From contig NZ_CP022987.1 in the NCBI RefSeq assembly GCF_004022565.1, positions 434,001-498,000 on the forward strand: a stretch of DNA of 64,000 nt. The letters run 5' to 3'. Shown piece after piece: positions 34,198 to 43,092 of the stretch. Both the position numbers and the translations under genes were made by a program. Position 1 is the stretch's first letter. Each line of letters opens with the position of its first letter. Under the pieces are notes generated by a model, which was not told the origin of the DNA, searched no databases, and saw nothing but the letters and a program-made list of their open reading frames with translations. This DNA is from Pollutimonas thiosulfatoxidans (lineage in GTDB: Bacteria > Pseudomonadota > Gammaproteobacteria > Burkholderiales > Burkholderiaceae_B).

Positions 34198-34823
34198 GAA
34201 TGCTGGCGGCGCGCTCGCGCCCGGGCAAGCGCATCGGCAATGACCTGCTTGCGGGTCGCCGCGTCGTCGTCGGCCGCGCGCGATACGGGCGCCTTGTTGG
34301 CCAGTGTGCGGGCGGCCAGGCCGGACGATTCGTCGTGCAAGGCTGCCAGTCGTGCTTGTCTTTGTTGATGATGGCGCCGCGCCGACGCCGCGTCATTGGC
34401 CGTCCACAGGCGGTTTGCCGGCACCATGGCAATGCAGTCGACCGGGCATGGCGCCACACACAGGTCGCAGCCGGTACATCGATCGGCAATTACCGTGTGC
34501 ATGAGCTTGTTGGCGCCGACAATGGCATCGACCGGACAGGCCTGTATGCACAGGGTGCAACCTATGCAATGGGCCTCGTCGATCACAGCCACATTCAACG
34601 CCTGATGGCTGCCACAGCTTTCGTCCAGTGGCAGTTGAGGGACCTCCAGCAGCTCTGCCAACAGGCGTATGCCGTCCGGGCCGCCCGGCGGACAGCGGTT
34701 GATGGCTTCATGCTCGTTGGCAATCGCCCGGGCATACGGACGACAGCCGTCGTAGCCGCATTGGGTGCATTGCGTCTGGGGAAGGATCGCGTCGATGCGA
34801 TCAACAAGAGAAGTCAGCGGCAT
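34194..34823 (-). CDS. rnfB: RnfB-like iron-sulfur protein (orphan)
   Basis: Ferredoxin-type electron carrier similar to the B subunit of Rnf/Rsx complexes. From the ATG at 34823 it has 209 residues: an N-terminal four-cysteine cluster motif CTQCGYDGC ... C (C19, C22, C27, C44) and two [4Fe-4S] ferredoxin motifs (C86, C89, C92, C96 and C116, C119, C122, C126), then a basic Ala/Arg-rich tail. The N-terminal membrane anchor of true RnfB is absent, and no rnfA, C, D, G or E lies nearby. The ATG directly follows the T-run of a terminator, leaving no ribosome site; a GTG at 34856 inside the hairpin is the alternative start. It is coupled to nth. Confidence 0.85.
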   Translation of the reverse strand: MPLTSLVDRIDAILPQTQCTQCGYDGCRPYARAIANEHEAINRCPPGGPDGIRLLAELLEVPQLPLDESCGSHQALNVAVIDEAHCIGCTLCIQACPVDAIVGANKLMHTVIADRCTGCDLCVAPCPVDCIAMVPANRLWTANDAASARRHHQQRQARLAALHDESSGLAARTLANKAPVSRAADDDAATRKQVIADALARARARRQHS

Positions 34824-34853
34824 AAAAAAACCAGGCGCCGCAAGGGCGCCCGG
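34824..34853 (-). terminator. Intrinsic terminator of phaZ abutting the rnfB start
   Basis: On the minus strand CCGGGCGCC and GGCGCCTGG pair with one G-U wobble around a 5-nt loop, followed by seven T. The T-run ends at the first base of the rnfB ATG. It ends phaZ transcripts, or lets a fraction pass into rnfB-nth. Confidence 0.8.
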
Positions 34854-34875
34854 CACAGTGCAACAGGCGGGCGCC

Positions 34876-36105
34876 TTACGCGGCCTCGCGTATGAATCCG
34901 GCTATTTTAGGACATATCGTTTCGCGCCAGCGCCGGCCCGAGAATATGCCATAGTGGCCGCAGTTCGGGGCCGTGTAATGCCTTTTGCGCGCCGGCGGGA
35001 TGCCGCTGCACAAATCGTGAGCCGCGCGTGTCTGCCCTTGGCCCGAAATGTCGTCCAGCTCGCCCTCTATGGTCAACAACGCTATGCTCTTGATGGCACT
35101 CGGATCGACGGTTTGCCCGTCCACTTGCCACAGTCCGAGCGGTAACTGATGTTCCTGAAACACCATCTTGATGGTGTCCAGATAGAACTCGGCGGGCATG
35201 TCCAGCACCGCGTTGTATTCGTCGTAGAAGCGGCGATGCGCGGCGGCGTCGTCGTTGTCGCCTTTCAGGAGGTCGCGATAGAAGTCGTAGTGCGACTGCA
35301 GGTGGCGATCGGGGTTCATGGTGACAAAGCCCGCATGCTGAAGAAAACCCGGATAGACCTTGCGGCCAGCGCCTGGGTAACGCGCGGGGACCGGATGTAT
35401 GAGGTTGTCGGCGAACCAGGCATAAGGCTTGGTGGTTGCCAGCCGATTGACCTGGGTGGGCGACTTGCGCGTATCGATTGGGCCGCCCATCATGGTCATG
35501 CTTCGCGGCAGACAGCGCTCTTTATTGGCGGCCATCAAGGCCAGTGCGGCCAACACGGGCACGGTAGGCTGGCAGACCGAGATCACATGCACGTCCGGCC
35601 CAAGGTGGCGAACGAACTCTTGCACATAACGCACGTAATCATTCAGATGGAAAGCCCCTTCTTTCGCAGGAACCATGCGGGCGTCCAGCCAGTCGGTGAC
35701 GTAGACGTCATGATGAGGCAGCAAGGCGCGAACGGTATCTCGCAGCAGCGTGGCGTGGTGGCCCGATAGGGGCGCTACCAGCAGCACGCGCGGATCGTCC
35801 TTGATGGCCGCAGCTTGGGCATCGCGTTGGAAATGCAGCAAATTACAGAAGGGGCGCGCCAGCTCGACCTGGCTGCCAACCGCTACGCGGGTGCCGTCGA
35901 TGTCGGTGTCGTCCAGCCCCCATTCAGGCTTTTCGTACTCTTTGCCCAGCCTATGGATAAGTTCGTAGCTGGCGGCAATCTGGCGTGACATCGGCGTGTA
36001 GGCCAATGGGCTGAACGGGTGCGAGAATAGCTGCGATCCCGTGTCGGTGAATGCGGCCAAAGGTGTCAGGAAAGACCTTTGAAGCTCGTGCAGGTCGTAC
36101 AACAT
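34876..36105 (-). CDS. phaZ: Intracellular polyhydroxyalkanoate depolymerase PhaZ
   Basis: Mobilises stored polyhydroxybutyrate granules. From the ATG at 36105 the protein has 409 residues, matching intracellular depolymerases of the Cupriavidus PhaZ1 type. It has no signal peptide. The active-site cysteine lies in VISVCQPTVPVL, which replaces the serine lipase box; the acidic residue is in EGELDDISGQGQT and the histidine in NCGHYGIFSG near the C-terminus. A longer open frame to 36207 is unlikely to be used, since MLYDLHELQR is the family start. No polymer synthase genes occur in the window. Confidence 0.92.
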   Translation of the reverse strand: MLYDLHELQRSFLTPLAAFTDTGSQLFSHPFSPLAYTPMSRQIAASYELIHRLGKEYEKPEWGLDDTDIDGTRVAVGSQVELARPFCNLLHFQRDAQAAAIKDDPRVLLVAPLSGHHATLLRDTVRALLPHHDVYVTDWLDARMVPAKEGAFHLNDYVRYVQEFVRHLGPDVHVISVCQPTVPVLAALALMAANKERCLPRSMTMMGGPIDTRKSPTQVNRLATTKPYAWFADNLIHPVPARYPGAGRKVYPGFLQHAGFVTMNPDRHLQSHYDFYRDLLKGDNDDAAAHRRFYDEYNAVLDMPAEFYLDTIKMVFQEHQLPLGLWQVDGQTVDPSAIKSIALLTIEGELDDISGQGQTRAAHDLCSGIPPARKRHYTAPNCGHYGIFSGRRWRETICPKIAGFIREAA

Positions 36106-36319
36106 GTAGGTATTCCCTTTGTGTATTTCTTGTTCGGGACGAGGCAAAACGCCCAAGCTCCGAACACCAGCGCAACGCCATGTAACAAAGCGTTTACACT
36201 CGTGCATCGCATAAGCTAATCACAGATTCGCGGGAAATGCCAGCAATTTGGCGGCCCGCCGCAGCGGGCCGGGCGGCTTACCTAGGGAGAGCCGAGATTG
36301 GACTGTTGTGCAAATGCCG

Positions 36320-36643
36320 CTAGCGCTGCAAATGCGGCAGCTTGTCGGGGATGCCGTTCCAGTCGTCCGCGTCGGGCAGCGGTTTCTTGGATCGATTAAT
36401 CATGCCGAACTCGGGGGAGAGTTCGGCGTTAAGGGCAATAAACTGCACCTGATCCTGGGGGACGTCCTCTTCCGCGAAGATGGCATTCGCGGGGCATTCG
36501 GGCACGCAAACTGCGCAGTCTATGCATTCGTCCGGGTCGATGACCAGGAAGTTGGCTCCCTCGCGGAAGCAATCCACGGGGCATACATCGACGCAATCCG
36601 TGAATTTGCATTTGATACAGTTTTCGGTGACCACGTGTGTCAT
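36320..36643 (-). CDS. fdxA: Seven-iron ferredoxin FdxA
   Basis: Small electron carrier with one [3Fe-4S] and one [4Fe-4S] cluster. The 107-residue protein has C9, C17 and C50 for the first cluster and C21, C40, C43 and C46 for the second in the sequences CIKCKFTDCVDVCPVDC and CIDCAVCVPECP, and the usual long C-terminal extension (NRSKKPLPDADDWNG). It stands alone, divergent from pncB, with 157 bp between them. The partner enzyme is not known. Confidence 0.95.
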   Translation of the reverse strand: MTHVVTENCIKCKFTDCVDVCPVDCFREGANFLVIDPDECIDCAVCVPECPANAIFAEEDVPQDQVQFIALNAELSPEFGMINRSKKPLPDADDWNGIPDKLPHLQR

Positions 36644-36800
36644 TACAAGACTCCAACATCAATTGGCCTGATTTTAACCATTAAACGCAGGTAAGCCCCA
36701 ATTGACCTGTCGCCGAAGCTGGTTATCCATTGCGGCTTTCAAGGACCAATGAAAGTGCTCCGCCGTGTGCTATGGTAAGGAAAATTCCTGATGCACTGCG

Positions 36801-37976
36801 ATGATAATCACCTCGTTACTCGATACCGATCTGTACAAGTTCACCATGATGCAAGTCGTACTGCATCATTTCCCTGCCGCGCAGGTCGAATACCGATACA
36901 AGTGCCGTACGCCTAATATCAATCTGGCGCGCTTCCTGGACGAAATACGCGCCGAAATCCACGAACTGTGCCAGCTTCGTTTCTCCGAATCCGAACTTCA
37001 GTATTTGCGCGGACTGCGCTTCATGAAGAGCGATTTCGTCGACTTTCTTGGGCTGTTTCATATGCCCGAGAAGTGCATCAAAGTTACTGAGTCTGCCGTG
37101 CCAGGCGAAATCGACATCACCGTGCGCGGGCCGTGGCTGCACACCATTCTGTTCGAGATCCCCGTCCTTGCCATCGTTAACGAAGTCTATTTCCGTAATG
37201 TCTGCACCGAGCCGGGCTGGGAAGAAGGGCGCAAGCGCCTGCAAAAGAAGATGCGATTGGTCGTTGACGACCCCGCGCTGGCCGATTTTCGGGTGGCTGA
37301 GTATGGTACGCGGCGCCGCTTCTCCAAGATATGGCACGAAGAAGTGGTCGTAACCATGAAGGCGCAAATGGGCGCTCATTTTGCCGGCACCAGCAACGTC
37401 AAGCTGGCGATGAAGCACAACGTGACGCCCTTGGGCACCATGGGCCATGAGTATCTGCAAGCTTGCCAGGCACTGGGGCCGCGCTTGCGGGATTCCCAAG
37501 TCTATGCCCTGGAAGTTTGGGCCAAAGAGTACCGCGGTGACCTGGGCATAGCCTTGTCTGATGTCTACGGCATGGATGCTTTCTTGCGTGACTTCGACAT
37601 GTATTTCTGCAAGCTATTTGACGGCGCCCGACACGACTCCGGCGACCCTTTCGTCTGGGGCGAACGTCTGCTGGCGCACTATGCGGCCAATCGCGCCGAT
37701 CCGCGTACCAAGACGCTGGTTTTTTCAGACGCGCTGACGTTTCCCCGGGCCATAGAGCTGGCCAAGCGCTTTGCGGGCCGATGCAAGGTGTCGTTCGGGA
37801 TAGGCACCAATCTCACCAATGACCTGGGCCACGAGCCCTTGCAGATTGTCATGAAGATGGTTCGGTGCAATGGGCAACCGGTGGCCAAGGTGTCTGATGC
37901 GCCCGAGAAAACCATGTGCGACGATCCCGCTTATCTGGCCTACCTGCGCCAGGTCTTCGAGCTGCCCCCTGCCTGA
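36801..37976 (+). CDS. pncB: Nicotinate phosphoribosyltransferase
   Basis: Converts nicotinate and PRPP to nicotinate mononucleotide in NAD salvage, with ATP hydrolysis. The 391-residue protein opens with SLLDTDLYKFTMMQ and contains the phosphorylated-histidine region NVKLAMKHNVTPLGTMGHE, the PRPP-site stretch ARHDSGDPFVWGE, and SFGIGTNLTNDLG near the C-terminus. All family motifs are intact. It converges on the flavodoxin-like gene with 18 bp between stops. Confidence 0.95.
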   Translation: MIITSLLDTDLYKFTMMQVVLHHFPAAQVEYRYKCRTPNINLARFLDEIRAEIHELCQLRFSESELQYLRGLRFMKSDFVDFLGLFHMPEKCIKVTESAVPGEIDITVRGPWLHTILFEIPVLAIVNEVYFRNVCTEPGWEEGRKRLQKKMRLVVDDPALADFRVAEYGTRRRFSKIWHEEVVVTMKAQMGAHFAGTSNVKLAMKHNVTPLGTMGHEYLQACQALGPRLRDSQVYALEVWAKEYRGDLGIALSDVYGMDAFLRDFDMYFCKLFDGARHDSGDPFVWGERLLAHYAANRADPRTKTLVFSDALTFPRAIELAKRFAGRCKVSFGIGTNLTNDLGHEPLQIVMKMVRCNGQPVAKVSDAPEKTMCDDPAYLAYLRQVFELPPA

Positions 37977-37994
37977 ATCTGGCGCGTCTTGAGG

Positions 37995-38507
37995 CTACAG
38001 CAGCAGCGCGGCCAAGGTGCTGCCCATGGTGTCGGCTGCCTTGCGATGCTCGTTGGAAATCTGCTTCGGCGCCAGGATCGCTTCGGTCGTTTGGGCGGCA
38101 ACGTTGGCGATCAGCGTGGGCGCAATGGGCACGAGGCGCCAGCCTGTACAGATGCGCTCCGCCTGCCGTGCAGCCGCGGTGCCATCGGATCCTGCGCTGA
38201 TCAACAAGCCGTAGGGCCGTCCATTAAGCTGGTCGAGCACGGCGTAATAGTTGCTATCGAAGAACTCTTTCATCGCGCCGCTCAAGGCTGCGAGGTTTTC
38301 CGGCGCACAAAACAAATAGCCATCCGCCGCCAATAGATCCTCCGGCGCGACCGCATCCGCTTTCTTGACGATGAGACGCAGCGCTTCGAGGGTATGGAGC
38401 TCGGCTGCAATGCGGCGGGCGCCGTCCTCGGCTGCTTGCGCCAGTTGCCGCGCGGCGCCAGTGCGCGAGTGCCATACGATCAGTATTGTTTTTTGCGTGG
38501 AAGTCAT
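37995..38507 (-). CDS. Flavodoxin-like / NADPH-dependent FMN reductase family protein
   Basis: A 170-residue protein with an N-terminal FMN phosphate-binding loop VWHSRTGAARQLA (about 11-23), followed by FCAPENLAALSGAMKEFFD, the second flavin loop, and AGSDGTAAARQAERI. It has no signal peptide or membrane helix. The fold is that of flavodoxins and small quinone or FMN reductases; its redox partner and substrate cannot be named. It is divergent from relA with 48 bp between starts. Confidence 0.8.
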   Translation of the reverse strand: MTSTQKTILIVWHSRTGAARQLAQAAEDGARRIAAELHTLEALRLIVKKADAVAPEDLLAADGYLFCAPENLAALSGAMKEFFDSNYYAVLDQLNGRPYGLLISAGSDGTAAARQAERICTGWRLVPIAPTLIANVAAQTTEAILAPKQISNEHRKAADTMGSTLAALLL

Positions 38508-38555
38508 CGTGCTTTGCGACCATGGTGCTGCCAGACACGGTAGTATAGAGTTGTC

Positions 38556-40838
38556 ATGCCCACCAAAGACTCACCGCAATCCGACACGGCCCAATTTGAT
38601 GCCGCCTGGTTCGCCCGGGCCGGCAAAGACCTGGACGCAACGGGGCAGGACATCCTGCGCCGCGCTGCCGTATGGGTGCAGCCGGCACTGAGCGGACTGG
38701 TCGCCTCGACAGGTGAACCGCTGGATGCGCATTGCGCAGCTGTCGCTTGCACACTTGCAGAGTTGGGTACCGACGCTGAAACCCGGGCCAGCGCGCTGCT
38801 GGCCGTATTGCCCACGGATGCCTCGGCGCCCGGGGCAGCGCAAACAGAGCGCCTGCGCAAGGAGTTCGGGCAGGACGTTCTTACCTTGGTGCAGGGCACG
38901 CGTGCGCTATTGCGGCTGGGCAAGCTTGCCGGTCAGGCCACGGAGACGACGACGGGCGGTACGGACCAGAAGGAAATGCAGCGCAAGATGCTGCTGGCCA
39001 TGGCCGCCGATTTGCGCATCGTGGTGATGCGGCTGGCGTCGCGTCTGCAATCCTTGCGCTGGTATGCCGGTTCCAAAATTTCCTGCCCCCCGGATTTTGC
39101 CCGCGAAACCATGCAGCTTTATACGCCCTTGGCCAACCGTCTGGGCATCTGGCAACTGAAATGGGAAATGGAAGACCTGGCCTTTCGCTTCCTGCATCCG
39201 GATACCTACAAGGCAATTGCGCGGCAGTTGGAGGAAAAGCGCGTGGAGCGCGAAGCCTTTATCCGCTCGACGGTCGATACCTTGCAGACTGCCCTGGCGG
39301 ATGCCGGCATCAGCGCCGAGGTGACGGGGCGACCCAAGCACATATACAGCATCTGGAACAAGATGCGGATCAAGGATATTGATTTCAGCGAGCTCTACGA
39401 TTTGCGCGCCTTGCGCGTAATTGTGAAGGACGAACGGGCCTGCTATGCGGTATTGGCCCTGGCACATTCCTTATGGACCCCGCTGCCCGAAGAGTTCGAC
39501 GACTATATTTCGCGGCCCAAGCCCAATGGCTATCGCTCCTTGCATACCGTGGTTACGGACGAGCAGGGCCGCACATTCGAGTTGCAGGTCCGCACGGACG
39601 AGATGCATCAGTTTGCCGAATACGGTATGGCGGCGCACTGGCGCTATAAAGAGGCCGGGGCCCGGGGTGGTCAGGTGGCCGCCGCCAGCGGCTACGATCA
39701 GAAGATCGCCTGGATGCGGCAGTTGCTGGCCTGGGAGCGCGACGGCACGTCGGGCGCCTCCGGCAAGGCCGAGCCCGCGCCAGCCGGCATACCAGAAAGT
39801 GGACCGGCGGTTGGCCCCCGAGATACCGCCAGCGAGCGTATTTATGTCATGACGCCTCAGGCGCGTGTCATCGAGTTGCCAGCGGGCGCTACCCCTGTGG
39901 ATTTCGCCTATTACCTGCACACTGACCTGGGGCACCGCTGCCGGGGGGCGCGGGTGGACGGGCAGATGGTCCCCTTGCTTACCCGCCTGACTACGGGCCA
40001 GACGGTGGAGATCATTGCCGCCAAGTCGGGGGGGCCCTCGCGCGACTGGTTGAACCCTCAGCTGGGCTATTTGGCCAGCCCGCGTTCACGCGCGAAGGTA
40101 AGGGCATGGTTCAACGCTATTGAGCTGCAGCAACGTATATCGCAGGGCCAGGCTCTGGTCGAGAAAGAGCTGCAGCGCCTGGGCAAGACGGCCGTCAACC
40201 TGGAGTGGCTGGCGCAGCAACTGAACTTTGCCAAGGCCGAAGACCTGTACGTTGCCGTTGCCAAGGAAGAGTTCAGCCTGCGCCAGATCGATTACGTGTT
40301 GGCCGGCGCCAAGCCCAAGGCCACTGAGCCGGAGCAGGTCGGGGCCGAAATCGAGGGTCGTGTCTATGCCAGTGGTGTCAGTAACGTCGGGCGTACCGGC
40401 AAGAGCGGCGTGCTGGTGGTGGGCGTTGATGCACTGCTGACGCAGTTGGCCCGTTGCTGCAGGCCGGCGCCGCCCGACGTGATTTCCGGCTTCGTTACCC
40501 GAGGCCGAGGTGTGTCGATACATCGCAGCGACTGCCCCTCGTATGCCGCCCTGGCGCGGCGCCATCCCGAGCGGCTTATTCCCGTGGACTGGGGTGATAC
40601 CGGCGAAGCGCTCTACCCGGTTGATATCAGTATTCATGCCCAGCAAAGTCCGACGCTCTTGCGCGACTTGTCGGAGATCTTCGCCAAGCAGCGGCTGAAT
40701 GTCGTTTCCATCAATACCCATAGTCGGCGCTCGTTGGCGCATCTGGTCGTGACCATCGAAGTCAAGAGTGGGGACCAGATCGCGCGAGCGCTGGCAGCCC
40801 TGAACGAGCTGGCGGGCGTCAGCGCCAGCCGCCATTGA
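38556..40838 (+). CDS. relA: (p)ppGpp synthetase RelA, hydrolase domain inactive
   Basis: Ribosome-associated synthetase of the stringent response. The 760-residue protein has a pseudo-HD domain (about 40-210), synthetase domain (about 240-370: GRPKHIYSIWNKM, FDDYISRPKPNGYRSLH), TGS domain (about 420-480), a conserved cysteine region (CCRPAPPD) and a C-terminal ACT domain. The hydrolase HD dyad is lost: residues 81-88 read LLAVLPTD, and the usual LADRLHNMR is ASRLQSLR. The synthetase loop has EFDD (313-316), the acidic form typical of monofunctional RelA rather than RelA/SpoT bifunctional enzymes. A separate SpoT should exist elsewhere. Confidence 0.94.
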   Translation: MPTKDSPQSDTAQFDAAWFARAGKDLDATGQDILRRAAVWVQPALSGLVASTGEPLDAHCAAVACTLAELGTDAETRASALLAVLPTDASAPGAAQTERLRKEFGQDVLTLVQGTRALLRLGKLAGQATETTTGGTDQKEMQRKMLLAMAADLRIVVMRLASRLQSLRWYAGSKISCPPDFARETMQLYTPLANRLGIWQLKWEMEDLAFRFLHPDTYKAIARQLEEKRVEREAFIRSTVDTLQTALADAGISAEVTGRPKHIYSIWNKMRIKDIDFSELYDLRALRVIVKDERACYAVLALAHSLWTPLPEEFDDYISRPKPNGYRSLHTVVTDEQGRTFELQVRTDEMHQFAEYGMAAHWRYKEAGARGGQVAAASGYDQKIAWMRQLLAWERDGTSGASGKAEPAPAGIPESGPAVGPRDTASERIYVMTPQARVIELPAGATPVDFAYYLHTDLGHRCRGARVDGQMVPLLTRLTTGQTVEIIAAKSGGPSRDWLNPQLGYLASPRSRAKVRAWFNAIELQQRISQGQALVEKELQRLGKTAVNLEWLAQQLNFAKAEDLYVAVAKEEFSLRQIDYVLAGAKPKATEPEQVGAEIEGRVYASGVSNVGRTGKSGVLVVGVDALLTQLARCCRPAPPDVISGFVTRGRGVSIHRSDCPSYAALARRHPERLIPVDWGDTGEALYPVDISIHAQQSPTLLRDLSEIFAKQRLNVVSINTHSRRSLAHLVVTIEVKSGDQIARALAALNELAGVSASRH

Positions 40839-40940
40839 TGCCAAACGCCCTGGCCCGCCACGCTGTTAAAATGTCGGCAGACGCAGACGTGGCTGTCACC
40901 GGCCGCGTCGCATAGGCTTGCCTAACCAGAGAGTAATGCT

Positions 40941-42140
40941 TTGATACCCTACAACATGCCCGACCCGCAGGGGCACTTCGGCCAATACGGCGGTTCCTTC
41001 GTTGCCGAAACCCTGGTACACGCCCTGGATGAACTGAAAGCCGCCTACGAAAAATACCGCGCTGATCCCGACTTCCTGGCTGAATTCCACTACGAGCTCA
41101 AGCACTTCGTGGGTCGGCCCAGTCCGGTCTATCATGCCCGGCGGTGGTCTGAAAAGTTGGGCGGCGCGCAAATCTGGTTCAAGCGCGAAGACCTCAACCA
41201 TACGGGCGCGCACAAGATCAACAACTGCATAGGGCAGATTCTGCTGGCCCGCCGCATGGGCAAGCCCCGCATCATTGCCGAGACGGGCGCCGGCCAGCAT
41301 GGCGTAGCCACGGCCACTGTTGCCGCGCGCTATGGGCTGGAATGCGTGGTCTACATGGGCAGCGAGGACGTCCGCCGTCAGGCATCCAATGTGTACCGCA
41401 TGAAGCTGCTGGGCGCTACGGTCGTCCCGGTCAACTCCGGCTCGCGCACGCTTAAGGACGCCCTTAACGAGGCCATGCGCGATTGGGTCACCAACGTTGA
41501 AAACACCTTCTATATTATTGGAACGGTAGCCGGCCCTCACCCCTATCCCTCGCTGGTGCGCGACTTCCAATCGGTGATCGGCAAGGAATGCAAGGAGCAG
41601 ATGCCCGTCGACGCGGGACGGCAGCCCGATTACATCGTGGCGTCGGTCGGTGGCGGCTCGAACGCCATGGGTATATTTCATCCCTATATCGACAACGAGA
41701 ACGTGAGGCTGGTCGGGGTCGAGGCCGCAGGCGATGGTCTGGAAACGGGCCGGCATGCCGCCTCACTGAATGTCGGCGCAGTAGGGGTGCTTCATGGCAA
41801 TCGCACTTATGTGATGCAGGACGAGAACGGCCAAGTCATCGAAACACATTCGATCTCCGCCGGCCTGGATTACCCGGGCGTGGGTCCCGAGCATGCCTGG
41901 CTTAAAGATATTGGCCGGGCCGAATACGCCTGCATTACCGATCAAGAGGCGCTGGCCGCCTTCCATGAGTGCTGCCGTACCGAAGGCATCATGCCCGCGC
42001 TCGAGTCGTCCCACGCGATTGCGCACGCCGCCAAGCTTGCCCCCACACTGGCCAAAGACAAGATCATTCTGGTCAATCTATCGGGACGGGGCGATAAGGA
42101 TATGCACACCGTCGCGGACTTCAGCGGCATCAGTCTGTAA
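40941..42140 (+). CDS. trpB: Tryptophan synthase beta chain
   Basis: Condenses indole with serine to tryptophan using pyridoxal phosphate. The 399-residue protein has the cofactor lysine K92 in LNHTGAHKINN, the glycine-rich phosphate loop VGGGSNAMG, and AETGAGQHGVA. The start is a TTG at 40941, giving the family N-terminus MIPYNMPDPQGHFGQYGG. An out-of-frame ATG five bases upstream opens a two-codon frame (ATG CTT TGA) whose stop overlaps the TTG. relA lies upstream where trpF is found in many relatives; trpA follows after 15 bp. Confidence 0.95.
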   Translation: MIPYNMPDPQGHFGQYGGSFVAETLVHALDELKAAYEKYRADPDFLAEFHYELKHFVGRPSPVYHARRWSEKLGGAQIWFKREDLNHTGAHKINNCIGQILLARRMGKPRIIAETGAGQHGVATATVAARYGLECVVYMGSEDVRRQASNVYRMKLLGATVVPVNSGSRTLKDALNEAMRDWVTNVENTFYIIGTVAGPHPYPSLVRDFQSVIGKECKEQMPVDAGRQPDYIVASVGGGSNAMGIFHPYIDNENVRLVGVEAAGDGLETGRHAASLNVGAVGVLHGNRTYVMQDENGQVIETHSISAGLDYPGVGPEHAWLKDIGRAEYACITDQEALAAFHECCRTEGIMPALESSHAIAHAAKLAPTLAKDKIILVNLSGRGDKDMHTVADFSGISL

Positions 42141-42155
42141 GAACAAGGTGAACAA

Positions 42156-43001
42156 ATGACGGTTTCCAACCCGCGGCTTACCGCCGCTTTTGCCCGCTGC
42201 GCCGGTCGCACGGCGCTTATTCCTTACATTACTTCGGGTGACCCGTCCGTTGCCGCTACGCCCAAGTTGATGCACGAGCTGGTCAAGGCAGGCGCCGATG
42301 TCATCGAGCTGGGCGTACCGTTTTCCGACCCTATGGCGGACGGTCCGGTCATCCAGCGCGCCGGCGATCGGGCCATTGCGCGTGGCGTCAGCCTCAGTGT
42401 GGTGCTGGATATGGTTGCCGAATTCCGTCGACAGAACGACACGACACCCGTCGTTCTCATGGGATACGCCAATCCGGTGGAGCGTATGGGTCAGCGCCAG
42501 TTCGCCGAACGGGCCGGCAGGGCCGGCGTGGACGGCATCCTGGTCGTGGACTACACGCCCGAAGAAATCGTCGATTTCGCAGCTCAGTTGGGCGAACAAT
42601 CCATCGATCCCATTTTCTTGTTGGCTCCCACCTCCACTGAAGAGCGCATACGAAAAGTGGCCCAGGTGGCCCGAGGATATGTGTATTATGTTTCGCTCAA
42701 GGGCGTGACAGGTGCCGGCAACATCGATACCGCGGACGTAGCCCGACGCCTTGCCGAGATACGGCGCCATGTTGCGGTGCCGGTGGGTGTAGGCTTTGGC
42801 ATACGCGACGCCGCCAGCGCGAAACGTTTGGCCGAATGTGCCGACGCCGTGGTTATTGGCAGCAAATTGATAGAAACCATGGAAGAGGCCGTGGCCGATG
42901 CGCAGCAAAAAGGCCTGGATGCCGCAGCGACGGACGCCGCCGCCATCGAGGCCGCCGCAAGCTGGCTGGGCGGTATCCGCGCCGCACTGGACGAGGCCTG
43001 A
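42156..43001 (+). CDS. trpA: Tryptophan synthase alpha chain
   Basis: Cleaves indole-3-glycerol phosphate to indole, which is channelled to TrpB. The 281-residue TIM-barrel protein has catalytic E51 and D62 in VIELGVPFSDPMADGP, the flexible loop VYYVSLKGVTGAG and the phosphate site VGFGIRD. An AAGGTG ribosome site precedes the ATG. accD follows 91 bp downstream, the usual trpBA-accD order in betaproteobacteria. Confidence 0.96.
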   Translation: MTVSNPRLTAAFARCAGRTALIPYITSGDPSVAATPKLMHELVKAGADVIELGVPFSDPMADGPVIQRAGDRAIARGVSLSVVLDMVAEFRRQNDTTPVVLMGYANPVERMGQRQFAERAGRAGVDGILVVDYTPEEIVDFAAQLGEQSIDPIFLLAPTSTEERIRKVAQVARGYVYYVSLKGVTGAGNIDTADVARRLAEIRRHVAVPVGVGFGIRDAASAKRLAECADAVVIGSKLIETMEEAVADAQQKGLDAAATDAAAIEAAASWLGGIRAALDEA

Positions 43002-43092
43002 CAAACAGCCCCGGAAACTTCCGCGCGGCAACGCGCAGTACAGAAATCAGAACAGGCCCGACGGCTGATCGGGCAATGATCAGGAACAAATA

